In this document: positions 1 to 8,580 of the stretch, one piece after another | Layout of the letters: every line of letters begins with the position of its first letter | How positions within the stretch are numbered: position 1 is the first letter of the stretch | Origin: Arachnopeziza araneosa | Taxonomy: Eukaryota > Ascomycota > Leotiomycetes > Helotiales > Arachnopezizaceae | Assembly: GCA_003988855.1 (NCBI GenBank) | Contig: QYAI01000268.1 | Location: 1-16,047 of the forward strand | Reading direction: 5' to 3' | DNA: 16,047 nucleotides | Notes under the pieces: generated by a model | Told to the model about the DNA's origin: nothing | Databases searched by the model: none | The model's input: the letters and a program-made list of their open reading frames with translations, nothing else | Translations under genes and position numbers: made by a program

Positions 1-1629
1 TTATTATTTGATCAGTGAACCTTTGAGTTATATATATATTCTCTCATTCAAAAGTCTTATTGCTTACATGAGCAATACTATCGGCTCGAACCGTGACAGT
101 AGTTTGGGTTGATGATAGGATTACCCAGTGGGCTAGTACCGTTGATATGGACACTACCGCGGCTGAGAGGGTGCATGACGACGGTCAGGAGAGAGAAGAA
201 TTCTTCGCCATAGAGTGGGCTGGTAACAGGAGGGTAGCCTTTTACCCTAGTATATCCGTCACTCAAAATCACCTCTAGTTGGGGAACAGTTGAGTCTGTC
301 ATCTACTGTAGCTTTTTCTGGTTGGCGGGAGAGCTATCAGCAGAGTTGTTGGCCGCAGCACGAAGCTCAGAGTCATCTCCAAGAGCTTGTTTCCAGGTCT
401 GGAAAGTATATGCAGAGCCAGTGTAATCATAAATGGACCGCTCATTATCTATCCAGAGTTGAAGCTGCGCTGCAGCGAAAGTGGTATTGTATCTCAGAAT
501 TTCGACAGGAGTAAATTGCGGCTTGAGCTGATACGAGGCCTGAATGCAGATATGGTCCTGAAGGTTTTCGCCTACGCCAGGAAGATCAATGAGCTGAGTG
601 ATTCCCGCCGCCTGGAGAGCCGATTTGCTTCCAATCCCAGAAGCCTCCAAAAGGACGGGACTTGAAAAACTACCACATGAAGAAATAACTTCTTTCTTGG
701 CATTGATGACAGTTCCATCTACAAGCGTAATACTAGTTGCGGTATAGCCACTAGAGCCTTTTTTCAGGTTGATCTTTGCCACCCTGGTATTGGTCATGAC
801 CGTAAGTTTGGGACCAGCAAGTGGTAGATATTCACTAGCACTGTATGATCGATTGTAGTGAGTTGGATTAATGCTCGTAGATGTGTAGAGGACTCCAAAC
901 GAGTTGCCACTCATATAATCTGTATTGTTTGGAATCCCGAGACTGTTGAGTGCCGGAAACCATCCCGCTTGTTGTAGAGGGATAAAGCGAGTGATTGTAC
1001 CACGAATTGGGCCATTATATGCGATACCAATACCGTTGGTGTAGTATTCAGTGTTCTCGCTCGTAAAATTCTCGGCCTTGTTCAAGTAATGCAGAAAGTC
1101 ATCAAAGCCCCATCCTGGATTTCTCAATTCCTCCCAGCCATCATACTCGTGCTTCGACGATCTGTCATAGGTCAAGAGGTTGACAGCAGAAGATCCACCA
1201 AGAACGTGACCTCGGTTTTGAGCAAAAACTCTTCCTTTAGCCGCAGCTTGAGGAGTTGTGGTGAAGTTCCAATCGTACTGAGTACTAAGAGTCGAGCCTT
1301 TCTTCCCCGGAACGTCAACACTAAGGACACCCAATGCGGAAGATCCTGCCTCGATAACAAGAACTGTTGAATGTGGTAAGCCTTGGCTCAGCCGAGTAGA
1401 TAAAGCGAGACCAGCTGTGCCACCACCAATAACAATCTAATTACATCTAGGAAACATTTGGTTAGCCTGCATCAACTGAAAATCCAGAAGCACAGATAAA
1501 TTAAGGATTGGGACTTACATAGTCATACTCCTTCACCGAAGACTGGGTTCTCCTTGCAGCTGCATCGGAGCCAGCAGCATAGAGGCAGGCGCCGAAGAGC
1601 AGCGATCTGATATGGAAGCCCATTACCAT
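1..1629 (-). pseudogene. GMC-family FAD-dependent oxidoreductase, truncated by a stop codon and cut by the window edge
   Basis: Glucose-methanol-choline oxidoreductases oxidise alcohols or related groups with FAD. I start it at ATG 1629-1627 (in-frame ATGs at 1641 and 1623 are alternatives). Residues 1-25 resemble a secretory signal. Exon 1 (1629-1519) ends in EYDY and splices across a GTAAGT...TTAG intron (1518-1437) to IVIGGGTAGLAL, the Rossmann FAD-binding motif. GMC signature 1 (HVLGGSSAVN) and signature 2 (GSFSSPVLLEASGIG) follow, then GVGENLQDH. The frame is then broken by TAG at 305-303. Family-like sequence (VPQLEVILSDGY, VVMHPLSRGSVHI, NPIINPNY) resumes at once in the same frame. Near 96-101 it appears to slip one base, because the reading after NPNY fits the family better in the next frame. 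The C-terminal catalytic His region lies beyond the window. As it stands it would yield about 414 residues, against roughly 600 in the family. It is most likely a recent pseudogene; sequencing error remains possible. Confidence 0.8.
303..305 (-). other. In-frame premature stop (TAG) in the GMC gene
   Basis: Codon 305-303 on the minus strand is TAG between the residues KKLQ and MTDSTVPQLE. Both sides are in the same frame and both look like GMC substrate-domain sequence. I found no GT-AG intron that removes it and keeps frame: the only nearby donor, GT at 361-360, gives a 56- or 59-bp intron, neither a multiple of three. A Trp codon (TGG) is the likeliest ancestor, from my memory of the family at this position. 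Confidence 0.8.
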
Positions 1630-1641
1630 GTCTGAGCCCAT

Positions 1642-2109
1642 GCGAAGAAGACAGGAAGAATGCAGACGACATGACTTAAAAATCTCCCATGTCAGTGTCT
1701 TTTGTGCCTCTGGATAACCGACATCCCCTCTCCTACCAGCCATCCCGTCGTCAGAAATAAGATGATGGGAACGCGTCCCGAAAGCCACAATTGGAGCATC
1801 CTGCGAGATCTAAAGCTGAAATAGCAGCACTTCATTGATCGTGCCTGTGCTATATCTTCGCTACCAGAAATGCACCTGTTAGTGGTGAAGAAATGCAAGC
1901 GATGCTTATGTTTCTCGAAGGCCGCTAGCTGGCATTGGTGGTATTCACAGCGAGAAGCTGCACCAGACCTTCGCGACGGATGCAGGCCCAACTTCCCTCC
2001 CGAATCGTTGCTTTTTCGCCCACGGCATCTGATACAAAACGAGACTCGGATTGTATCCTACTCTTTGAAATCTCTAAATGACAAAAATAGTAAACGAATA
2101 TATCAACGC
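1642..2109. other. Upstream region of the GMC gene, no gene seen
   Basis: Both strands contain open frames of up to about 100 codons here, but none shows a domain, a plausible splice structure or a recognisable motif. The 5' flank of the GMC gene lies at the left end of this stretch. I see no RNA gene and no clear repeat. Confidence 0.5.
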
Positions 2110-2560
2110 CTATTCTTCTCCATCAAATCTTCTCACAGCCTTTGCCAAATGAGCCTCCAAGTCCTCGTCCCAAATCCATCTCACAGTAGAATTTAAGTGT
2201 TCGGCCAACTTCTTCAAATCAGCCCCTATCCCATCCCCTTCCAACCCTAAGATCTTGCCCTGCTCACGACTCATACTTGCTACCTTCAACGACAATTTGC
2301 TCATTTCACCATTTATCAGCCACGTCCGCATTTTGTCTGCCGCTAAAGTCCCCAGGACCCCTATACGGAATCACGGAGTATTGGTTTCATCATTTTCGGA
2401 TGATTAGTCATAGAAGCAACATCCGATATTGGCCAACTTGTCAAATCATTGATCGGTATCTGTCTCAGTCGCAACGGGAAACACGATTCTTTGGAATCTT
2501 GAGCTCTGAGTACCGTAGCTAGAGTTGAATTTAAGGTTTGATAAAAGCTTTTTTAAGTGT
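2110..2560 (-). pseudogene. Relic of an unrecognised protein-coding gene, frameshifted
   Basis: Two adjoining minus-strand frames read like one protein. The upstream frame (about 2560 to 2361, no ATG start) includes LRLRQIPINDLTSWPISDVA and ends at TAG 2363-2361. The downstream frame is open from 2370 to a TAG at 2112-2110 and includes GVLGTLAADKMRTWL, KLSLKVASMSREQGK and LNSTVRWIWDEDLEAHLAKA. The switch falls at about 2361-2372 with no splice signals, so I read it as a frameshift in a decayed gene. An ATG at 2331 could alternatively start a short 73-residue protein. I do not recognise the family. A short stretch (TTTAAGTGTTCG...AAC) recurs at about 2193-2212 and 2552-2571. Confidence 0.4.
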
Positions 2561-3037
2561 TCGCTAAACTCTTTGAGGCTTGACCACGCGATTTAAGAAG
2601 AAGCAATTCAACAAAGTTCTTCTTTCTTACTTAACTTGCTTTGAAGAATGCTCTTTTTTAACCTAATATTTAGAATCTTCTTTTGTATGCGAAAAGAAGC
2701 ACTTCTTATTATCATTCTAAGAGCTTCTAATTAGAAGAAGAAAATAAGCAAGAAAGACTGCGCTCGCGATCGAAAGCTGATAGTCTAGCGACGAAGACTG
2801 GCTGAGACTTTTTCAGCATATTTGAGAAGTCGAGAACCCTGCTCGCAGGGTATTTGAAACTTTTGGCCATCCGATATTGCATTTTCACACCCAGGGAAAT
2901 GCAGCTGTGGCGCTACTAGCGACTCAGCCCCGCAATGACATTGATACGAGCTGGCCTCGGATGAAGATGCGAAAGTATTGCATTCCCCTCAATGGTGCCG
3001 CCATCAATAAACAATCGTGAATTCATTTGAACTTGAA
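2561..3037. other. AT-rich intergenic region with small inverted repeats
   Basis: No gene seen. From 2520 to 2760 the sequence is rich in AAGAAG/CTTCTT runs and includes a perfect 14-bp palindrome, CTTCTAATTAGAAG (2724-2737). At 2836-2851 ACCCTGC and GCAGGGT form a 7-bp inverted repeat with a 2-base spacer. These could be the remains of a small transposon or 3' signals of the tyrosinase gene, but I cannot define transposon ends or a target-site duplication. Confidence 0.4.
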
Positions 3038-4349
3038 TTATGTATATCTATAACAGAGTAAGTCCGATTCCGTGCTCATCACATCTTCGGCCCTCATATC
3101 AGGCGCAAGTCCACCCATCGGAAGCACATCACTCAAGTCTGCTTTGTCCTCCGAGCCACTCCTCGCTTTCCCCGTGTACTCACTCAATCTCACTTCCATA
3201 TTTCTATGCTGCCACTTCCACCAAAGTCGATCTAATTGACTATATTCAACGCGTCAGTCTCTCCGTTCCATGAGATGGAACCTGTTATTACCTATGGTGT
3301 AAGAAAAAGATTGGATCATTGGGAGCCGTAAAGCCCATGAAGTCCCCCCGGATTCCCGTAGGAATAGCATTATGCGGTCCATTCTCTAGTGCTAAGAAAA
3401 AGCTTTCAAAATCCGGCAGACTCAGAATTTCTTCCACAGCCGCTGGCCTTACACCATGCCCTGGAATTTTCCCATGAAGGATCTCCTGGTCAAATCTAAA
3501 GCCTCGAGAGAGACAATGCACGTGATCGTCGCCATCGTAAAAAGGAAGTTGGAGTAGGGCAAAGGGACCTGTGATTACGCAGTGGCCCTCAAAAACGGAT
3601 TCTGAAGCATTGGAATCCCCGTTTCCACCGAATCCTGTAGTAGGAGAGAATACGGGAGCGGTAGACAGTGATTCCCTAATCAAGTCAGAATTGGAATTAG
3701 GCTTGATAAATTAGACATACCAATCGAGACTCCAGTCCCAGTACCTTAAGGTGGGTCAGTTTCACATCTGTAGATTGAGAGAAGGAGAGACTTGCGCCAA
3801 ACTGCCATTATAACCACAATTGTTCAGTTCTCTTTCGTAATTATGAAGCAGTAACCGATGCCAAGCTAGAAATGCCGCCGAGCCATGTGCTACAAACACT
3901 GTATCAGGAGCAGAATCAATGTTGGAAGTTTTTCCAGACTTACAATATCCGCCAATTGTGGTATGCAAGTAGGGAAAGTCGTTATATAAGGTATCTCCCT
4001 TTACCTTGCTTAATATTGACTGCTTTGTTGTTAAGCACTTGACGCCATCGATGTAATCTTCCTTTTCAGTTGCGCTTAAACTCCTCCATTCTTTCCGTAT
4101 CGTTTGATTACGGCATTTGGATGGTTTTGTCGGAGCTTTGATTTCAGGAAAGCTATTGTTCTGGAGCTGTTCTTGAAGACTCAATCCTGCGATTAGAAAT
4201 AGAGTAGCGACAAGGCCGAGGGTCAATAAATGAGTCCAGGTGATACGTCGTTGGGGTGTCTTGTATTCTCTCGCACTTTCAAGCTCATTGCTATTTTCAG
4301 ATGATTCTACGGCGAGATATCTTGATTCTTGATGCTTGAATGGCCACAT
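3038..4349 (-). CDS. Tyrosinase-type copper oxidase 1 (UstQ-like), membrane anchored
   Basis: Tyrosinase-domain protein of the kind that modifies dikaritin peptides, probably acting in the secretory pathway. I infer four exons: 4349-3796, 3744-3721, 3675-3292 and 3239-3038, giving 387 residues. The start is ATG 4349; the frame is open a few codons further but without another ATG. A single membrane span lies near residues 36-57, making it type II. CuA ligands are His129, His155 and His164 (AHGSAAFLAWHR). YWDWSLDW at 186-193 is the family's usual motif. CuB has His294 (GPHN) and FFLHH at 316-320, but the position four after His294 is Pro298 instead of the usual His. It ends with VMSTESDLLCYRY. 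Introns: 3795-3745 (GC-AG, CTGAC branch point), 3720-3676 and 3291-3240. It is head-to-head with UstYa-1. The fold is clear; activity is uncertain because of Pro298. Confidence 0.9.
3745..3795 (-). other. GC-AG intron beside a 24-bp exon in tyrosinase 1
   Basis: The donor reads GGC|GCAAGT and the acceptor CTTAAG|G, with CTGAC about 10 bases before the acceptor. Only this 51-bp intron joins NGSLA to YWDWSLDW in frame. The nearby GT (3790-3789, as GTCTCT) and the acceptor ending CTACAG lead into a stop. The exon that follows, 3744-3721, is only 24 bp. Confidence 0.8.
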
Positions 4350-4939
4350 AGCATCAATGGTACTCAATTTGAAAGAAAAAATTCTAGTTTTGCTACATCC
4401 TTAGTGTCGGGTGAGGATTTTGGAATGCCCCCAGCTTTGGTGTCTTGATGCTAGCGAATGAGAATGTGCAGCGGATAAAGTTCGGAGCGGATCTAATAAA
4501 CCGTCTGACACTGCTCAGGCACTTGTAACGGCACGAATGCACCAATCAGAATGAAAGAAACATGCTGAGATCTACTCGGTTAAGTATTTGAAGGAATCTG
4601 CAGTCAGCGGCAGCAGATCCGAAAAATCATGGAATTGGGCCCGGAAAGAATCCTACCTTTCCGGTAAACGAACATCATTTCTATATTTAGCCCTGCGGAC
4701 CGAGCAAATGTACTGCCCTAATCCGTAGTGTCAGAGTTCGGTTTACTCTTGGTAGAATTGAGTGAGCTGCGCAGTATGCTAGAGGATTCAACCCGGCTGG
4801 GAAACCAACTCAATCTGGAGCTGAATAGTTGAATTCACCATTATCACAATTACTATCTTCACCTGGTCAAATTTCGATTGAGAAACGTTGGATTGATATC
4901 TTCTAGACCTGTTTCTTTTGTCGAGTCTATACACTCTCA
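4350..4939. promoter_or_regulatory. Divergent promoter shared by tyrosinase 1 and UstYa-1
   Basis: A gene-free 590-bp stretch between two divergent start codons. CGGATCT occurs at 4488-4494 and its reverse complement AGATCCG at 4615-4621; the same 7-mer occurs three times in the UstYa-2/precursor promoter. Other CGG/CCG elements are dense (TTCGGAG at 4481, TTTCCGG near 4659, GCGGACCG near 4695, GTTCGG near 4737), as expected for Zn2Cys6 binding. No obvious TATA box. Confidence 0.5.
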
Positions 4940-5796
4940 ATGTCTCTCAAAGAATATGACCCAGTTGCTTTAGAAGATGAGAGGGAGTCTGAAGAGTTCT
5001 CTCCTTCACGATACTCTATGATTAAGAGGGGAAAAAGCTCGATACTTCTTCGACGCTCGATTTACTTGATTGCTGCTCAACTGCTTATCGTGGCTATAAC
5101 AGCAGTTGTGTCGGTATTTCTTTTCCCGAAGTATTGGAATGCATCTTGCGCTGGAGATAATCCTGAATCACACAGTCCGTGTCCCATCTCAGTTAGCAGA
5201 TCTTAATTAACCAAACCTCAGTATCAGTTGAAGAACGCATAATCAACCGAACTCCGCCAGAGCAACAAGAAGCAATATGGGGAAATATTACTTCCGGCCA
5301 GGGATACGTCTTGATCGCGAATCCCGAAAAGTACCATCTTCCACCAGGAGTCACGAATGCTGCCGATGGGGAAAGAAATATTTATGGACTTGCGTACGCG
5401 CATCAGATGCATTGTTTGGTGATGATTCGTGATGGGTTTCATTCTATGCAAAACAAGCTCTCACGAAGAGCTGTCCACCCAGACTTCCATATTGAACATT
5501 GCTTTGACTACCTGCGGCAAAATATTGAGTGTGTTCATGACATGACTCTTGAATGGGCGGATATTGAGGGTGCTGAGAAAGGAGATCTCATGATTAACGG
5601 GTATGGTATTCCTCACCAGTGTCGAAAGAAGGTCAGTATCTCAGAACCCTAAATTTAATACAGAGAAACTGATTTGTTTTAGGAGGATGTTTCTGCCTAT
5701 ATGGTTGCCAGGAAGCCCCCAGCCGAGGCTGGTCTTGAAGAAAGTTTGGGCTTGGGTAGTGGTGGTCATCCTGGTCATCAGCATGGTTCGAAGTGA
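4940..5796 (+). CDS. UstYa-family (DUF3328) oxidase-like protein 1
   Basis: UstYa-type proteins are required for macrocyclisation in dikaritin pathways and are thought to act as oxidases. Three exons give 252 residues: 4940-5174, 5222-5631 and 5683-5796. Introns are 5175-5221 (donor GTCCGT, the least certain) and 5632-5682 (GTCAGT...TTTTAG). A short acidic cytosolic segment precedes one membrane span at about residues 40-62. The family's paired motifs are both present: HQMHC at 139-143 and HIEHC at 168-172, followed by FDYLRQNIEC. The usual YSPA-like motif after the membrane span is not evident; the spliced junction reads ESHISVEERI. The C-terminus is an unusual Gly/His tail (SGGHPGHQHGSK). 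It is divergent from tyrosinase 1 and convergent with UstYa-2. Confidence 0.9.
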
Positions 5797-6114
5797 ATGT
5801 CGTAGCTACTTTGGAAGTTGTAAAGCATTGAAATGATATTATTGAACTAGAAATATAAATGTGGTGTCGATATTGATGCGGATAATTTTTAAATCTTTGT
5901 CTGAATTGGAAACTTAAGCAAAACGTTTGACTTTTATCAAGATGTATCTTACATATTCTGATTTAAACATAATCACAAATCCAGAGATCAATTTTTACTC
6001 CAGTTTGTTTTTCACATAATTATTTAAATAATTATGTCTACTCATGTAATGACAATAGAAACTTAGCAGGAGGATTAGACAACAAATCCCCGTTTAATAA
6101 AACATTGTTTAGAT
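5797..6114. other. AT-rich convergent intergenic region
   Basis: This region separates the 3' ends of UstYa-1 and UstYa-2 and should contain both polyadenylation signals. It has no gene. It contains a long perfect palindrome at 6014-6037, listed separately. Confidence 0.6.
6014..6037. repeat. 24-bp perfect AT palindrome
   Basis: From 6014 to 6037 the sequence equals its own reverse complement, centred on TTTAAA; each arm is ACATAATTATTT. It is midway between two convergent genes, so it may contribute to 3'-end formation on both strands or simply be AT-rich linker. No function is shown. Confidence 0.8.
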
Positions 6115-7163
6115 TTAATACAAATCATGCCTGTCAAGCATCCACTCTCTGAGCTGGTCAAAGTTTCTACAAGAATGTACAATTGGAAACCATGGATTGT
6201 CCCTCTCTCCATGTTCGTCCCATATCACTGGGATCGGAGTCATATCACCTCGGCACATAATCATTTCTCTCATAGCCTCTATGCAGTGGTCTGTTTGATT
6301 CAGAATTAGCTTTTGCTACAAACATATAGAGGACCGTCCCGCTAGTTAACTTACCAACATGGATTATGGCGTTTGGTTTGAGCATCTCAGGATACATTTC
6401 CGGATACATATCGGCGTAAACCCGTTTACGGATTGTATTCAAACAATGAAGGTCATGAAAGACCGACAATCTGAAACCCCTTGAGATTAGCAAGAAAATC
6501 TGCTTTCCAAGTTTAGTACTTACGCGATTGTATACGTATTATCTGGAAATAAATACATATCTATGTCCCCATTCACCAATTTTCTCTCCTCGGGGCTTAT
6601 CTTAATTGCTGTGTAGTCGGCTATATTCTTTAGTACTGTTGTCACATGGCTCCTTAGAGAGATTTGGTTGAAACTTACGCATAATTAATTTATCCCAGTT
6701 CATATCGACGTTACTGTCATTTCCAACATACACTGGCTCATCTGGATCCGAGATGCGGAGGAGGTGACCGTGGTTATTGGTAAAGTTGAGGCCACTCGAG
6801 AACTTCACAGGTTTATTTTGAATTGAATTCCTTGCAGGTACTATGGTTGTTAATTTTCTTGCTCAAGAAAATGAAAAAATTTGAATGAGGCATCTTACTG
6901 AAATCTGTTGAGGTCCATGGTACCTCATGCGATAAATGATATACTATGTATAACGTAGTGGTGTTACTAAGAAGAAGGAAGAAGACAATAATCCATGGAA
7001 AGGTAGGCCCACGAAGGGATTTCGAGAAACTCGAATGCCATCTTGTTCGTAGAGGAGATAGGTTATTATCTGATGCCGCGTTCTCAGATGGAAAGAATGG
7101 TTCCTTTTCTTCCTCTGGATCCCAATTCATGTGAAGATACGTCTTGGGTGAAAAAAGGGTCAT
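6115..7163 (-). CDS. UstYa-family (DUF3328) oxidase-like protein 2
   Basis: Second UstYa-type protein, complete once spliced. Five exons give 274 residues: 7163-6899, 6840-6679, 6620-6524, 6479-6355 and 6290-6115. All four introns (44-64 bp) have GTAAGT or GTAAGA donors, and phases agree throughout. ATG 7163 has A at -3; ATG 7130 (MNWDPEEE) is an equally family-like start 11 residues in. A membrane span lies at about residues 57-77. FIPARN at 88-93 matches the YSPAR-type motif, then YVGNDSNVDMNWDKL corresponds to the family's Y.G..S...D.WD.L block. The paired motifs are HDLHC (183-187, in VFHDLHCLNTIRK) and HVDHC (215-219, followed by IEAMREMIMC). It is transcribed divergently from the precursor, which suggests they act together on it. 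Confidence 0.92.
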
Positions 7164-7751
7164 GTTGTACGTGTAAACTTGGTCAAACCTGTTGAAAATG
7201 TGAAGCCTGGAGTTAGGTAGGCTCGAAAACACCTTCAATCTCCCAGCCCAAACACCGAACCATTTGTCATTCTACACTAAAAATATTTTGGGGTAAAGCT
7301 TTGATCACACACACGAAGATACCCACTTCTCAGGTCCGGCTTATGCTACCCGCTCCGAGAGGATACATGGGTACCTCGTCTACGGATCTGAAGCTTTCGT
7401 TAACCGGAGGAAAGTTAAGAAAGATCCGGAATTTTTATGGTATTAGGAACTCGGTATTTTTAATCCGGCAGAATAAGCATAACTTGCTCAGTGAGCTGTG
7501 CGGAACTCAGAACTCGGTGACCGCTTCGAGACGGATCTAGCTGAGCATGATCTACTTTTCTTTACTTGAGCGTGGCTGAAGTAAAAGCATATTGTGGTCA
7601 CCGCTAGTGCCTTTTTGGAGATTCTACGAGATTCAATTTGTACTTGACGGACCACTCTCTCCCCAATTCTATTTTTCTTGCTACTCAGCCTGAAGGCACA
7701 TCACCTTCAATTTTATATTTTCCTTTTTGCCAGTTACCAACAACGGTTACG
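7164..7751. promoter_or_regulatory. Divergent promoter of UstYa-2 and the precursor gene
   Basis: This 588-bp stretch holds no convincing gene. CGGATCT occurs at 7383-7389 and 7532-7538, and AGATCCG at 7422-7428. Further CCGG/CGG elements lie at about 7336, 7403, 7462, 7500 and 7515. A TTTTATATTTT run at about 7710-7720 lies 30-40 bp before the precursor ATG and could act as a TATA-like element. Confidence 0.5.
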
Positions 7752-8580
7752 ATGAAGTTCCTTCTTCTTGCTCTCCCGGGAGTTGCTCTCCTGCAATCCG
7801 TTTCAGGAGCCCCAACCGAGTAAGATATAAATCCATTCTATCGGAGATTCTTAATAACACAAGTAACAAGTGGCTTGACCGTCCATAAACGTAATGCAGA
7901 ACCAGCACCAAACTGGTACTATGACGGTAAGTCTTGAGTGATAACCATTATGAGGGTCAGGTTGTACCCTAATGAATCTTGGCGCCTACTCTTCATCCAA
8001 CTCTGAGTAATTATCCCACGATTTCTAACTCGCTATTTGCCCAGACGAGTACGAAAAGAAACGCGACGTACGCTTCGAGGCGCTCCCCAAGCAGAGAAAG
8101 AGATCTCCTAACTGGTACTATGATGACGAATATGAGAAGAAGAGCAGGCGTGACCCGGCTCCCAACTGGTATTACGATGACGAATACGAGAAGAAGAGCA
8201 AGCGTGACCCCGCTCCCAACTGGTATTACGATGACGAATATGAGAAGAAGAGCAAGCGTGACCCCGCTCCAAATTGGTACTATGATGATGAGTATGAGAA
8301 GAAGAGCAAGCGTGAGCCTTCTCCCAACTGGTACTACGATGACGAGTATGAGAAGAAGAGCAAGCGTGAGCCTTCTCCCAACTGGTACTACGATGANGAG
8401 TATGAGAAGAAGAGCAAGCGGGAACCTTCTCCAAATTGGTATTACGATGACGAGTATGAAAAGAAGAGCAAACGCGAGCCTTCTCCAAACTGGTACTACG
8501 ATGATGAATATGAGAAAACAAAGCGCGAACCTGCTCCAACACCTGTTGAAGAAGAGAAACGTGAGGTTGAAGAGAAGTAA
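7752..8580 (+). CDS. Secreted repeat precursor of a dikaritin-type RiPP, nine NWYYDDEYE cores
   Basis: The likely product scaffold of the cluster. Three exons, 7752-7819, 7871-7926 and 8045-8580, give 219 residues. Introns are 7820-7870 (GTAAGA...CAAG) and 7927-8044 (GTAAGT...CCCAG with a CTAAC branch point). Residues 1-20 (MKFLLLALPGVALLQSVSGA) form a clear signal peptide. KR at 29-30 ends the leader. Core copy 0 (37-45) is split by intron 2. A spacer (DVRFEALPKQRKR, 49-61) follows, then eight copies starting at residues 64, 82, 100, 118, 136, 154, 172 and 190, exactly 18 apart. Most have the form (D/E)P(A/S)PNWYYDDEYEKKSKR, so each should be released by Kex2 after KR and trimmed of basic residues. 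The Glu-rich tail ends EKREVEEK. The TAA overlaps GTAAGT at 8577-8582, so a further 3' exon cannot be excluded. Base 8397 is N (Asp or Glu). Confidence 0.92.
8104..8526 (+). repeat. 54-bp tandem coding repeat, eight units
   Basis: The core codon for Asn falls at 8110, 8164, 8218, 8272, 8326, 8380, 8434 and 8488, an exact 54-bp period. The core NWYYDDEYE is invariant except where N at 8397 makes one residue Asp or Glu. Codon choices (AAC/AAT, TAC/TAT, GAC/GAT, GAA/GAG) vary between units. Linkers fall into blocks: the unit-1 linker ends KKSRR, units 2-4 begin DPAP, units 5-8 begin EPSP, and unit 8 is one codon shorter (KTKR). This suggests local unit duplication under selection on the core. 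Confidence 0.95.

Noticed and set aside
6115..7163. UstYa-2 as a broken gene
   Set aside because: The fragments look scattered, but four canonical introns with matching phases produce one complete 274-residue family member.
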